Shown: positions 18,698 through 27,481 of the stretch, one piece after another
Layout: each line of letters begins with the position of its first letter
How positions within the stretch are numbered: the first letter of the stretch is position 1
Origin: Thalassoroseus pseudoceratinae
GTDB taxonomy: Bacteria; Planctomycetota; Planctomycetia; Planctomycetales; Planctomycetaceae
Length of the DNA: 64,000 nucleotides
Direction of reading: 5' to 3'
Assembly (NCBI RefSeq): GCF_011634775.1
Contig: NZ_JAALXT010000004.1
Coordinates: 434,001 to 498,000, forward strand
Translations under genes and position numbers: made by a program
Notes under the pieces: model-generated
The model's database searches: none
The model's input: only the letters and a program-made list of their open reading frames with translations
Told to the model about the DNA's origin: nothing

Positions 18698-19819
18698 ATG
18701 CTATTTTTTGTCATTGCCTGCCTGGTTCCATCGTGCATCATCTCCGCGATCACGACCGCAATTGTTAGACGGAAGTCTTTCGCCTGGGGGCTTGTGGATC
18801 AACCGAATTCTCGCAAAGTCCATGAGTCTCCCACACCGTTGGGCGGTGGCATTGGAATTTGGCTTGGGGTTGTCGGTACGATTGCCTGTGCTCAACTCTC
18901 TGCTTGGTTTATCCACGATCGTCCGGAACTCGTGGCGAAGTTACCTGAGATCATTCGGCCTCATCTGGACGGCGTACTTTATCGCTCGGGACAACTCTGG
19001 GCCATCCTCGCGTGTGCCACCGTGCTAGCGGCAATGGGGTTGATTGATGACCGAAAGAACATTTCGTGGCTTCCCCGACTCATTATCCAGATTCTTGTGG
19101 TCGGAATCCTGGTGTTCGGAGTCGGTGTTCAAAGCACAGTCTTTGTTCCATTGCCGCTCGTCAGTCAGCTTTTGACGATGCTATGGATGCTAGTCTTGAT
19201 TAACTCATTCAACTTCCTCGACAACATGGATGGGCTTAGCAGTGGCATTGCATTGATTGCAGCGATCCTGTTTGCCACCGTCATGCTGATGGGCGAACGC
19301 TGGCTCGTCGGCGGGGCATTGCTTGTGCTAGCCGGTTCGATATCCGGTTTCTTGTTTTTTCACAATTGGCCTCCCGCACGAATTTTCATGGGAGATTGCG
19401 GCAGCTATTTCCTGGGGGTGATGTTGTCATCGATGACAGTTCTCGGGACATATTTCGACTATGGGGATCAATCAAGTCGGCATGTTATTCTCGCGCCGTT
19501 TTGTATCCTCGCGATTCCGCTCTATGATTTTTGCTCCGTGATGATCATTCGAATCCTGCAACGTCGCAGTCCATTTCATCCAGACAAAAGTCACTTCTCA
19601 CATCGGCTCACTGATCTCGGATTGTCCCGCCCGAAAGCCGTCTTGACGATTCATCTGGCCACACTGACAACCGGCCTGGGTGGGCTGTTGCTCTATTATG
19701 TTTCCGGCTGGGTCGGTGCTGCTCTCGTTTGCGGATTGATCGCCTGTGTGTTAGCGATCATAGCGATTCTCGAAACAACAGCTCTCCGAACAACTGCTAT
19801 TCGCGATTCACAGAGCTAA
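18698..19819 (+). CDS. MraY/WecA-type glycosyl-1-phosphate transferase
   Basis: A 373-residue membrane protein with about ten hydrophobic segments. It carries the polyprenyl-phosphate sugar-1-phosphate transferase signatures: GLVDQPNSRKVHESPTPLGGG near residue 35, MGLIDDRKNISWLPRL, NFLDNMDGLSSG, and FMGDCGSYFLG, with the Asp residues that bind Mg2+ and UDP-sugar. HPDKSHFSHRL near the C-terminus is typical of the WecA/RgpG branch (UDP-GlcNAc to undecaprenyl phosphate). It would start synthesis of a surface glycan. The gene is followed after 50 bases by an O-antigen-ligase-like gene, so the pair fits envelope polysaccharide making. The sugar is inferred, not read. Confidence 0.92.
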   Translation: MLFFVIACLVPSCIISAITTAIVRRKSFAWGLVDQPNSRKVHESPTPLGGGIGIWLGVVGTIACAQLSAWFIHDRPELVAKLPEIIRPHLDGVLYRSGQLWAILACATVLAAMGLIDDRKNISWLPRLIIQILVVGILVFGVGVQSTVFVPLPLVSQLLTMLWMLVLINSFNFLDNMDGLSSGIALIAAILFATVMLMGERWLVGGALLVLAGSISGFLFFHNWPPARIFMGDCGSYFLGVMLSSMTVLGTYFDYGDQSSRHVILAPFCILAIPLYDFCSVMIIRILQRRSPFHPDKSHFSHRLTDLGLSRPKAVLTIHLATLTTGLGGLLLYYVSGWVGAALVCGLIACVLAIIAILETTALRTTAIRDSQS

Positions 19820-19869
19820 CAACGCAAGAGTCATCCCCCTAATCAACAACGACGGAATGAGACTTCGCG

Positions 19870-22116
19870 ATGGCATCTCCTTCGGCAACCGGTCACAAGT
19901 CATCGCCCGTGCAGCCCGACTTGTATTCACTGATACAATGTTTGATCGCGGCACTAGTAACAGCTCGGCTACTAGTGCCAACTGAAGGGTCCGTGCTCGG
20001 CGATACGCTATGGTTGACACCACTCTGGTTTCTCACAGCAGCGCTTTGGGCTTGGGATTTGTTTCGACGACGAGACTTCCACATTGTTGCCGACCGAATT
20101 GACCTTGCGGTTTGGCTGATTGTCCTCGGCCATTTGATCTCCGCAGCCTATGTTTTCGCAACCGCAGGTGATCAACGAGCTGTTCTCAATATGACGTGGG
20201 AATGGTTAGCGTTAGGAGTTTCCTTCGGACTGATTCGACAGGCTCTCCGCACAGGAGTGGGTAAACGTAGTTGGCTGACCGCGTTTGTTTGCCTAGCCGC
20301 AGGGTTGTCGGTCTACGGACTCTGGCAGCACTATGTGGAATTCCCGGCAAATGTGAATCGTGTAGAAACCTTGGAAACGGAACTTTCCGAACTTGGTTCC
20401 ACGCCCTCGCGACGAGCGATGGAGATTCAACACGAACTCCGAGCTATGGGGGTCCCGAGTGATGGTCCCGCGAAACGACTCTGGGAAGACCGATTGCATT
20501 CCACGGAACCGTTCGCGACTTTCGCATTGGCGAACACCTTCGCAGGATTCCTTGCATGTTGGTGGATCGTGGGCATCGGTTGGTGGTGGCAGGCACGATC
20601 CGTGGGACAATCCCGCACCGCACTCGCTATGGGTTTGGCAGTGCTCTTGATTGTTGGATATTGCTTGATTCTGACCAAAAGCCGGACAGCTTGGGCAGGA
20701 CTTCTTGCGGGAGGCGTATTCCTGCTCGGCATGAGTTTCCGCAGACGTTCGCCGCAAGTGGGTCGATGGATACTCTACGGTGTCGCTGCGATGTTTGTGG
20801 TCGGACTCTTGTTCGCCGTCGCGACACTCAGCGGAGGGTTCGATCGCGAGGTGCTTTCGGAAGCCCCAAAGTCGTTGAGCTATCGTCTCGAATATTGGCA
20901 GGGAACCGCTGCGGTCATTCAGGATTCACCATTCTTCGGCACAGGACCAGGCAATTTCCGAGCCGCCTACCTGAAACACAAATTGCCAGGCGCCAGTGAG
21001 GAAATTGCCGATCCTCACAACTTCGGACTCGATCTCTGGGTCAGTGGTGGCTTGCTCGCCGTGTTGGCAGCCCTGTGGCTTGCCTGGTTAACGATTCAAC
21101 AGTTCTCTGCCAACAACACATCGGATCTCCAACCGGGGAAGGGCAGTGCAGGATCGGAATCGGGGTGGACGCCGATCGACACGGGCGTTCTCCTGGGATT
21201 TCTGTTGGTACTTGGGCACCGATTCTTGTTCTTAGCACATTTCGATACCCGCACGATTTGGCTTGCGATCGTATGGTTGTTGGTTCGCGGCCTTTGGGTT
21301 CCGCTTCGACGTGGACAAGCGGCGATTCCCGGCGTCGTCATTGGTGCCGCATTGATAACGCTTCTGGTACATCTGCTGGGGGCAGGCGGAATCGAAATGC
21401 CGGCCATCGTGCAGTTGTTGCTGCTCTTGATCGCCATTGGAGTGGGTCCGCAAACGCCGCGGGACACCTCAGCCGTGACCGTGGGAATACTTGGCGGCTG
21501 TGGAATTGCGTTGGCAGCGGGATGCGTGTTGACGTCCACGTTGCCGGTGCTGCAACGTGAAGCAGAAGTTGCCGGGGGTGATTTGGCCTGGTTCGAGAAC
21601 CAAAACTTCGCCGCCGCTACCCGATTCTACGAAGACGCCGCCGCGAGCGACCCGTACTCCGCCGAACCTCTTATTCGACTGGCCGACTTGAGTTTTCAGC
21701 GGTGGAATCGAGGTCATCAAAACAACGAACAGGATTTCTGGAAGGCAATCGAATACGGCAAACAAGCGATCGAACGCAATCCGACAACGGCCTTCGTTCA
21801 CCGGTCCGTTGGGAAGTATTTCTTGCAGCGATATGACGTCACGAAAGTGAAGACCGACGCGGAACAGGCGACTGAGTTTCTCGCCGAAGCTGTCGAGCGG
21901 TACCCGTCGCTGCCAGCTCTCCAGGCGGAATATGCGATTGCGTTGAAAGCGGCTGGCGAGACGACCGCTGCTTCTGAAGCCGCTCAGACTGCTGCTTCGC
22001 TCGATGATCTTTACCAAGCCGGCGGGCATATTGACAAAGTTCTTTCGACAGCGGTGCGGGACGAGATGGAATCGCTGATTGATTCAACTCCCACCTCAAG
22101 TTCCAAATCTCAGTGA
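19870..22116 (+). CDS. O-antigen-ligase-like membrane protein with C-terminal TPR domain
   Basis: A 748-residue protein. About 12 hydrophobic segments lie between residues 15 and 560, with a large outer loop that contains TGPGNFRAAYLKHKLPGA and ADPHNFGLDLWVSGG. These fit the Wzy_C/WaaL family, whose members join or polymerise lipid-linked glycans on the outer face of the inner membrane. From about residue 580 to 745 the chain is helical with tetratricopeptide-like repeats (NFAAATRFYEDAAASDPYSAEPLIRLA and similar), probably periplasmic. Wzy_C-TPR fusions are known in several phyla. The acceptor is unknown. It follows the sugar-phosphate transferase by 50 bases and probably shares its transcript. 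Confidence 0.85.
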   Translation: MASPSATGHKSSPVQPDLYSLIQCLIAALVTARLLVPTEGSVLGDTLWLTPLWFLTAALWAWDLFRRRDFHIVADRIDLAVWLIVLGHLISAAYVFATAGDQRAVLNMTWEWLALGVSFGLIRQALRTGVGKRSWLTAFVCLAAGLSVYGLWQHYVEFPANVNRVETLETELSELGSTPSRRAMEIQHELRAMGVPSDGPAKRLWEDRLHSTEPFATFALANTFAGFLACWWIVGIGWWWQARSVGQSRTALAMGLAVLLIVGYCLILTKSRTAWAGLLAGGVFLLGMSFRRRSPQVGRWILYGVAAMFVVGLLFAVATLSGGFDREVLSEAPKSLSYRLEYWQGTAAVIQDSPFFGTGPGNFRAAYLKHKLPGASEEIADPHNFGLDLWVSGGLLAVLAALWLAWLTIQQFSANNTSDLQPGKGSAGSESGWTPIDTGVLLGFLLVLGHRFLFLAHFDTRTIWLAIVWLLVRGLWVPLRRGQAAIPGVVIGAALITLLVHLLGAGGIEMPAIVQLLLLLIAIGVGPQTPRDTSAVTVGILGGCGIALAAGCVLTSTLPVLQREAEVAGGDLAWFENQNFAAATRFYEDAAASDPYSAEPLIRLADLSFQRWNRGHQNNEQDFWKAIEYGKQAIERNPTTAFVHRSVGKYFLQRYDVTKVKTDAEQATEFLAEAVERYPSLPALQAEYAIALKAAGETTAASEAAQTAASLDDLYQAGGHIDKVLSTAVRDEMESLIDSTPTSSSKSQ

Positions 22117-22213
22117 AAGTTCCGCATAACGGGCTGTTGATCCAGCTTCCGGACCGTTTAGAATGAGGAAGTTCGCACCGTCTTTTACTTCATTTTGTTC
22201 TTAGAGCCTGAAG

Positions 22214-23425
22214 ATGAACTTTCCCACAATCTTGGCGGTTATTTTAGTTGGAATCTCTGCGGTGGCGGGGATTGTTGCATTCACAGGTGGTCCGGTCGCG
22301 ACGGAGGAAGTGCCGGTCGAGGAAGTCTCAACGGATGATCCGTACGACAACCATGGATTGAAAATTGCCAAAGAACCGCCGTATCCGAAAGCGGCGCTCC
22401 AAGAGGACGCTCATCACGAGTTTGGCGTCATGAACGTCGGAAGCACGGGAAGTCACACGTTCATCATCAAGAACGAAGGTGAAGCACCGTTGCAGCTGAA
22501 AAAAGGGGACACGACCTGCAAATGTACGCTCAGTGAACTTGCAGAAAACGAGATCCCCCCCGGCGAAACTGCTGAAATCAAACTCGAATGGACCCCCAAA
22601 GAGCCGACGTCGCAATTCCGTCAGCAGGCGGACATCCACACGAATGATCCGGAAAACAAAACGATCGCTCTTAATGTGATCGGAGCCGTCGACGATTTCC
22701 TGCACGTGGTGCCAGAGAGTTCTTGGGAATTGCCCATTCTTGGGGACGATCAGCCGCGTTCCATGGAGGGGTTGGTGTACTCGACGGTTTTGGACGATTT
22801 CAACATTCAGTCCATCGAAACACCCTCGGACTACCTGACTGCGGAATGGCGTATACTCGAAGAAGACGAACTTGCCCAATACAACGCCAAATCCGGATAC
22901 GAAATCACAGTGACGGCTCAACCGACGATGGAAGTCGGAAAGCACTCGGACCTGGTCACCATCACAACGGATGTCGAGGAACGCGAGCGGCTTTCGATGA
23001 CGGTTTACACAAAACGCCCAGGACCTGTTCAAGCGGCGAGTTATATTCCGCCCGGCAAATCGGGAGCACACTTGAAGTGGCGACCTGAACTACCGGCTCT
23101 GAACCTCGGGCAGTTTCGCTCGGAAGATGGACAAGTTGGCTGGTACTCGCTTGTGGTTCGCGGAGTGAAAGACGACGAAGAACTCGTCGTCGAGGACATC
23201 GAAAAGGTCATCCCGAATTTCAATCCCGATGATCTGGAAGTCGAAATCAAGCGGGACGAGACGGCGAACCTGCCGAACGCACAGCGATATCTCGTGACAT
23301 TCCGTGTCAAACCGGGAGCCAAGAAAGGTTCTCACTTGATGAAGGAATCCGCGAAAGTCACCTTGAAGACAAACATCAAAGGGCTGGAAAGTTACAAGTT
23401 CTACATTCAGTTCATTGTGATCTAA
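22214..23425 (+). CDS. DUF1573 domain protein, membrane-anchored
   Basis: A 403-residue exported protein with one N-terminal hydrophobic anchor (residues 5-24). The DUF1573 core is HEFGVMNVGSTGSHTFIIKNEG, then the Cys pair in TTCKCT and the PPGETAEIKLEW strand. This is an Ig-like (ASH/HYDIN-like) beta-sandwich that is very common in planctomycetes and Bacteroidetes, and the two nearby Cys may form a disulphide or bind a metal. The remaining 270 residues contain at least one more beta-sandwich with no assigned family. It is followed after 145 bases by a four-heme protein gene with its own hairpin between them. The role is unknown; a periplasmic structural role is likely. Confidence 0.85.
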   Translation: MNFPTILAVILVGISAVAGIVAFTGGPVATEEVPVEEVSTDDPYDNHGLKIAKEPPYPKAALQEDAHHEFGVMNVGSTGSHTFIIKNEGEAPLQLKKGDTTCKCTLSELAENEIPPGETAEIKLEWTPKEPTSQFRQQADIHTNDPENKTIALNVIGAVDDFLHVVPESSWELPILGDDQPRSMEGLVYSTVLDDFNIQSIETPSDYLTAEWRILEEDELAQYNAKSGYEITVTAQPTMEVGKHSDLVTITTDVEERERLSMTVYTKRPGPVQAASYIPPGKSGAHLKWRPELPALNLGQFRSEDGQVGWYSLVVRGVKDDEELVVEDIEKVIPNFNPDDLEVEIKRDETANLPNAQRYLVTFRVKPGAKKGSHLMKESAKVTLKTNIKGLESYKFYIQFIVI

Positions 23426-23512
23426 CACGCAGGTCGGCCAGACGACGTTTCTTGAGTAATGTCGCTTGGCCGTCGAATCGTTGGCGGATATGATCCGTCT
23501 GCCTGCTCCCTA

Positions 23513-23533
23513 GGCGATCCGGGAGGGATCGCC
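23513..23533. terminator. GC-rich hairpin upstream of the four-heme protein gene
   Basis: GGCGATCC (23513-23520), loop GGGAG, GGATCGCC (23526-23533) form a perfect 8-base-pair stem. It lies 88 bases after the DUF1573 gene and 37 bases before the next start. There is no long T-run, so it may be a weak terminator or a 5' leader hairpin of the downstream gene. Confidence 0.5.
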
Positions 23534-23570
23534 GATTTGCCCTGATGCGTTTGAAAAGGACGAAACGCGG

Positions 23571-25202
23571 ATGTCGCTTCGCCACGCAAGGTTTCATACC
23601 CCTCGGTTGATCCGTCTATCTGTTCTGCTTTTGTTCGGCGGAATGGCTGGAGTCTTTATCGGATGCGAAAAAGATTCCCCCAAAGACGTGCCACCGCCCA
23701 CCAATTTCCCATCCAGCACAGATTCCGGGGTTCGCACATTGCCGCCCCCGCGATTCAAGAAATGGGACAAACCCACGGTGGCCGTCGTGCTGTCGGGAGA
23801 GCAACACGGTTATATCGAACCGTGCGGTTGCTCCGAGTTGCTCTCGGGCGGGCTTTCGCGTCGGGCCGATCTCGTCAAGCAATTGCAAGAACAATTCAAA
23901 AATGTTGTGGGTGTCGATTTGGGCGGAACGCTCGAACGTGATCGCTACCAGAGCCAGTTGAAGTTCAACCTCACGCTGAATGTACTCGAAGATCTGGGCT
24001 ATCAGGCGATCGGCATGGGCCCGGAGGAACTTCGACTTGGCGTGGACACGTTGATCGGGCAGCACCAAAATCGGTTGACTGAACAGGCCACTCAGGAACC
24101 GAGTTTCGTGTGTGCCAATGCCACGATCTACGATACACCGGACCTCAGTCCCAGACGCAATGACATCATCACCGTTGGCGACGCGAAAATCGGTATCACG
24201 GCGGTGATCAGCGAAAGCTACCGCAGGAAACTCTCCGCGGCGGACATCAACGACGAAACACGGTTGAAGATCACTCCGCCAGCGGATGCATTGGCTGACG
24301 TGGTGCCAAAGTTCGAGGAAGCCGGCACCGATTTCAACATTCTCCTGGCACAAACGCCGCTCAAGGAAGCCGAGGCGTTGGCCAAGCAATATCCGCAATT
24401 CGCGGTGGTCCTGAGTGCGGAAGGCGGTGACGAACCCCCTAGCGAACTACACAAGGTGGGCGACACGCTGATTGTGCAAATTGGCCGCAAGGGAAAATAC
24501 GCCGGTGTGCTCGCCTACTATGCCGACAAGGCCGAAGAACCGTTTCAGTTCGAGTTGATCGACCTCGACAAGAAACGGTTCGAAAATAGTCCACTCGTCG
24601 AGAAACATCTTCGCGTCTACCAACGGGATATCGAATCGAATTTGCAGCAGGTGTTCGCATCGTTACCGAAAAGTTTTCATCCGTCCGGTCAAACTTTCGT
24701 AGGTGCGGAGACGTGTGGGAAATGCCATACGAAGGCGTTCGCAAAGTGGAGTAGCACCAAACACGCCCACGCTTATGAAAGCATCGTCAAAGGACGGGAA
24801 GGGCAGTTTACCGAGCCGATCGCCCGCAACCTCGACACGGAATGCATCGGCTGTCACGTCACCGGTTGGGACCCTGAAAACGACTTACCCTTCGACAGCG
24901 GATTCCTCCCCGAACAATTGGCGACAGCCAAAGGTGAGCCGCAGAGGTACGAACACCTCAAAGGTCAACAATGCGAGAACTGTCACGGACCGGGCAGCAC
25001 GCACGTTGAACTTGAAATGGCTTGGAAGACCGATCGCACGAACACCGATGAAAGCCGCCTCAAGGCCAGTCGGCGACAGATGACACTCACGAAAAAGGTC
25101 GCCGAAGATCGGTTGTGCATCAAATGCCACGATCACGAAAACAGTCCCAAATTCGAATTTGCGAAGTATTGGGAAGAAGTCAAACACCCTTGGCGAGATT
25201 AA
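23571..25202 (+). CDS. Four-heme-motif lipoprotein with N-terminal phosphoesterase-like domain
   Basis: A 543-residue lipoprotein. A signal peptide ends in the lipobox VFIGC with lipid-modified Cys32. Residues 65-360 resemble the calcineurin-like/5'-nucleotidase (UshA) fold: QHGYIEPCGCSE, NVVGVDLGGTLERD and LNVLEDLGYQAIGMGPEELRLG sit where the metal-site motifs of that fold lie, but several metal ligands appear replaced, so activity is doubtful. The C-terminal part has four c-type heme sites: CGKCH (382-386), CIGCH (425-429), CENCH (468-472) and CIKCH (516-520), plus extra His as axial ligands, as in cytochrome c554-type proteins. A role in periplasmic electron transfer is inferred. AAGGA precedes the ATG. 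DUF971 follows five bases later. Confidence 0.85.
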   Translation: MSLRHARFHTPRLIRLSVLLLFGGMAGVFIGCEKDSPKDVPPPTNFPSSTDSGVRTLPPPRFKKWDKPTVAVVLSGEQHGYIEPCGCSELLSGGLSRRADLVKQLQEQFKNVVGVDLGGTLERDRYQSQLKFNLTLNVLEDLGYQAIGMGPEELRLGVDTLIGQHQNRLTEQATQEPSFVCANATIYDTPDLSPRRNDIITVGDAKIGITAVISESYRRKLSAADINDETRLKITPPADALADVVPKFEEAGTDFNILLAQTPLKEAEALAKQYPQFAVVLSAEGGDEPPSELHKVGDTLIVQIGRKGKYAGVLAYYADKAEEPFQFELIDLDKKRFENSPLVEKHLRVYQRDIESNLQQVFASLPKSFHPSGQTFVGAETCGKCHTKAFAKWSSTKHAHAYESIVKGREGQFTEPIARNLDTECIGCHVTGWDPENDLPFDSGFLPEQLATAKGEPQRYEHLKGQQCENCHGPGSTHVELEMAWKTDRTNTDESRLKASRRQMTLTKKVAEDRLCIKCHDHENSPKFEFAKYWEEVKHPWRD

Positions 25203-25207
25203 GATTC

Positions 25208-25549
25208 ATGGTGGCGAAGGCGTCTCCGAAACACATTCGCGCGATCCAAGACGAAGGTCTGCTCGAAATCGAGTGGACCGACGATCGCATCCGGCGGTAT
25301 CCCTACAAGTTCTTGCGGGAAGAATGTCGGTGTGCTCAATGTGTCGACGAGAATACCGGGCGGAGAATCCTCGATCCTGATTCGGTCCCGCACACGATTC
25401 GACCGGAACACGTCAGTTTCACCGGCAACTATGCTCTCAAGTTCACCTGGAACGATGGTCATAATACGGGCCTTTACACCTGGGATCACTTCGAAGAGAT
25501 GGATGCCTCGCCACGCGTTCTGAACATGCCACTCATGTCGCCGGAATAA
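25208..25549 (+). CDS. DUF971 (GBBH-like N-terminal domain) protein
   Basis: A 113-residue cytoplasmic protein made only of the DUF971 domain. The pattern LEIEWTDDRIRRYPYKFLREECRCAQC, then a basic turn and NYALKFTWNDGHNTGLYTWDHFEEM, matches the family, which is the zinc-binding N-terminal domain of gamma-butyrobetaine hydroxylase and also occurs alone, often near iron-sulfur or apbC/mrp genes. The stand-alone form has no known reaction. Only five bases separate it from the four-heme gene, so they are co-transcribed. The ATG at 25208 is the first that makes sense; 31 upstream codons overlap the cytochrome gene in another frame. Confidence 0.88.
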   Translation: MVAKASPKHIRAIQDEGLLEIEWTDDRIRRYPYKFLREECRCAQCVDENTGRRILDPDSVPHTIRPEHVSFTGNYALKFTWNDGHNTGLYTWDHFEEMDASPRVLNMPLMSPE

Positions 25550-25555
25550 TTGCCG

Positions 25556-26116
25556 ATGCCTTACGAAGTCGAACTCAAATTTCCGCTTACAAACGTTGAA
25601 GATGTGCAACGTCGGTTAGCGGATTTGGGGGCGAGACCCGACAAGACCTGCGAACAAGTTGACACGTATTTCGCCCATCCACAACGCGATTTTGCGACCA
25701 CTGACGAAGCGTTGCGGGTGCGACGGCAAGGAAATGATGTTTGCATCACCTACAAAGGCCGTCGCGATCCGGGACCGGTGAAAAGCCGACGGGAAATTGA
25801 ATTACCGGTTGGGGCAGGGGATGAACATTCCGCGAGTGAATTGGCCGATCTCCTCACGCTTCTTGGCTTCCAAGCCGTTCATGACGTAGTGAAGCATCGG
25901 GAGTTCTACCAACTCCACTGGCAGGATCGGCAACTCGAAATCTGCCTCGATCAAGTCCAAGACCTGGGCGATTTTCTCGAAATCGAAACCCTAGCGGACG
26001 AAGCCGATCGCGACGCCGCAGCCGCGGTTGTATTGTCACTTGCCAAGCATCTGGAACTTGGCGAGCCGGAGTCGGCTTCGTACCTTCATTTACTTTTGAC
26101 TCGGCAGCCTCAATAA
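25556..26116 (+). CDS. CYTH-domain protein, class IV adenylate cyclase-like (CyaB)
   Basis: A 186-residue protein of the CYTH superfamily. The N-terminal signature YEVELKF holds the ExExK motif (Glu4, Glu6, Lys8), followed by QVDTYFAHPQRDFATTDEALRVRR, ITYKG and KSRREIELPV. These Arg, Lys and Glu residues line the tunnel that binds triphosphates and two metal ions. The family covers class IV adenylate cyclases and thiamine or inorganic triphosphatases, and the sequence alone does not separate them; the length favours the CyaB branch. The ATG at 25556 begins seven bases after the DUF971 stop, with a TTG two codons upstream as alternative. It is the last gene of the four-heme, DUF971, CYTH operon. 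Confidence 0.85.
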   Translation: MPYEVELKFPLTNVEDVQRRLADLGARPDKTCEQVDTYFAHPQRDFATTDEALRVRRQGNDVCITYKGRRDPGPVKSRREIELPVGAGDEHSASELADLLTLLGFQAVHDVVKHREFYQLHWQDRQLEICLDQVQDLGDFLEIETLADEADRDAAAAVVLSLAKHLELGEPESASYLHLLLTRQPQ

Positions 26117-26262
26117 TGTGGCGTGCGAGTTTGTTCGCCGCTTGGAAATCAATTCCACCAAATTTCGGAAAAACACTTCTTTTTTGAGGATCTACCCCTA
26201 CTATTCCTGCGTATAACAACCGTGCGTTTGTACAATACATCCACCCACCGCAGGAGATGGTG

Positions 26263-27396
26263 ATGGTCGCCACAGTTTCAAAACGATCCTCGACTCAAAA
26301 AAACGAAGCAAAAGACAATTCCATGGCTAAGAAATCCGCCAGCCGATCCCGCTCCAATTCGACAAAGAATACCGGCAACGGAGATTCGGATGGCATGCTC
26401 AACAACGCCCTCGGTCAGATCGAGAAAGCTTTCGGCAAAGGCTCGATCATGAAATTGACCGATCAAGGTGCCGCCGTTGACGGCATCTCGACCGGTTCCT
26501 TGTCACTCGATTTGGCTTTGGGTGGCTACGGACTTCCGCGCGGACGGATCATCGAACTCTTCGGGCCGGAATCCAGCGGTAAAACGACGCTCGCTCTCCA
26601 TGTGATTGCGAATGCCCAGAAAAATGGCGGTGTCGCCGCATTTGTGGACGCCGAGCACGCGTTGGACCCATCTTGGGCGAAGCGACTAGGTGTGAATCTC
26701 GAAGAACTCCTCGTCAGCCAACCAAGTTATGGTGAGGAAGGGCTGCAAATTGCGGAAATGTTGATCAAATCGAATGCAGTCGATGTGATCGTCGTAGACT
26801 CCGTGGCCGCTCTCACACCGAAGTCCGAACTCGACGGGGAAATCGGTGATTCCCACGTCGGCTTGCAAGCTCGAATGATGAGCCAAGCGATGCGGAAGCT
26901 CACAGGGGCGATTTCGAAGAGTAAGTCGCTTGTGATCTTTATTAACCAGATCCGCGAAAAAATCGGCGTGATGTTCGGGTCTCCCGAGACAACACCCGGT
27001 GGACGCGCGTTGAAGTTCTATAGCTCCTGCCGGATCGATGTCCGACGGATCAGTACCCTCAAAGACGGCGACAACACCACCGGCATTCGCATGAAAGCCA
27101 AAATCGTCAAGAACAAAGTCGCTCCACCGTTCCGGGTCGCGGAGTTTGATATGCTCAGCGAAGGCGGAATCAGTTTCAGCGGCGACCTGCTGGATCTCGC
27201 GACGGATGATCGAATCGTCGAGAAGAGCGGAAGTTGGTTCAGTTACGGTGAAACCCGGATTGGCCAAGGGCGTGAGAAAGCTCGCCTTTTCCTTGAGGAG
27301 AACCCGGAGATCATGGCGGAAGTTCGACAGCGAGTGTTGGAGAATCGCGGCTTTGCCGACACCTCGTCTGCCGCCGCGAGCGGGGAAGAGGAGTAA
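26263..27396 (+). CDS. recA: RecA recombinase
   Basis: A 377-residue RecA that drives homologous strand exchange and SOS signalling. Walker A is GPESSGKTT, Walker [13 protein letters not shown], loop L1 follows [11 protein letters not shown], and the [22 protein letters not shown] block and the C-terminal domain ([16 protein letters not shown]) are complete. A Lys/Ser/Asn-rich extension of about 45 residues precedes the conserved core, longer than in E. coli. The start is uncertain: an AGGAG sequence sits directly before the ATG at 26257 but six bases before the ATG at 26263, which is preferred; the ATG at 26323 (MAKKSAS) is a third option. A -10-like TACAAT is at 26231-26236 in the upstream gap. 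No known LexA box is visible. Confidence 0.97.
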   Translation: MVATVSKRSSTQKNEAKDNSMAKKSASRSRSNSTKNTGNGDSDGMLNNALGQIEKAFGKGSIMKLTDQGAAVDGISTGSLSLDLALGGYGLPRGRIIELFGPESSGKTTLALHVIANAQKNGGVAAFVDAEHALDPSWAKRLGVNLEELLVSQPSYGEEGLQIAEMLIKSNAVDVIVVDSVAALTPKSELDGEIGDSHVGLQARMMSQAMRKLTGAISKSKSLVIFINQIREKIGVMFGSPETTPGGRALKFYSSCRIDVRRISTLKDGDNTTGIRMKAKIVKNKVAPPFRVAEFDMLSEGGISFSGDLLDLATDDRIVEKSGSWFSYGETRIGQGREKARLFLEENPEIMAEVRQRVLENRGFADTSSAAASGEEE

Positions 27397-27481
27397 ACCG
27401 CAGGTCCATTCCAACAAGCCGCTTCGCGTTGTCGTTGGAAACGGAAGTGTTCGTGATTATTCACACGGAAAGCAGCGTTCG

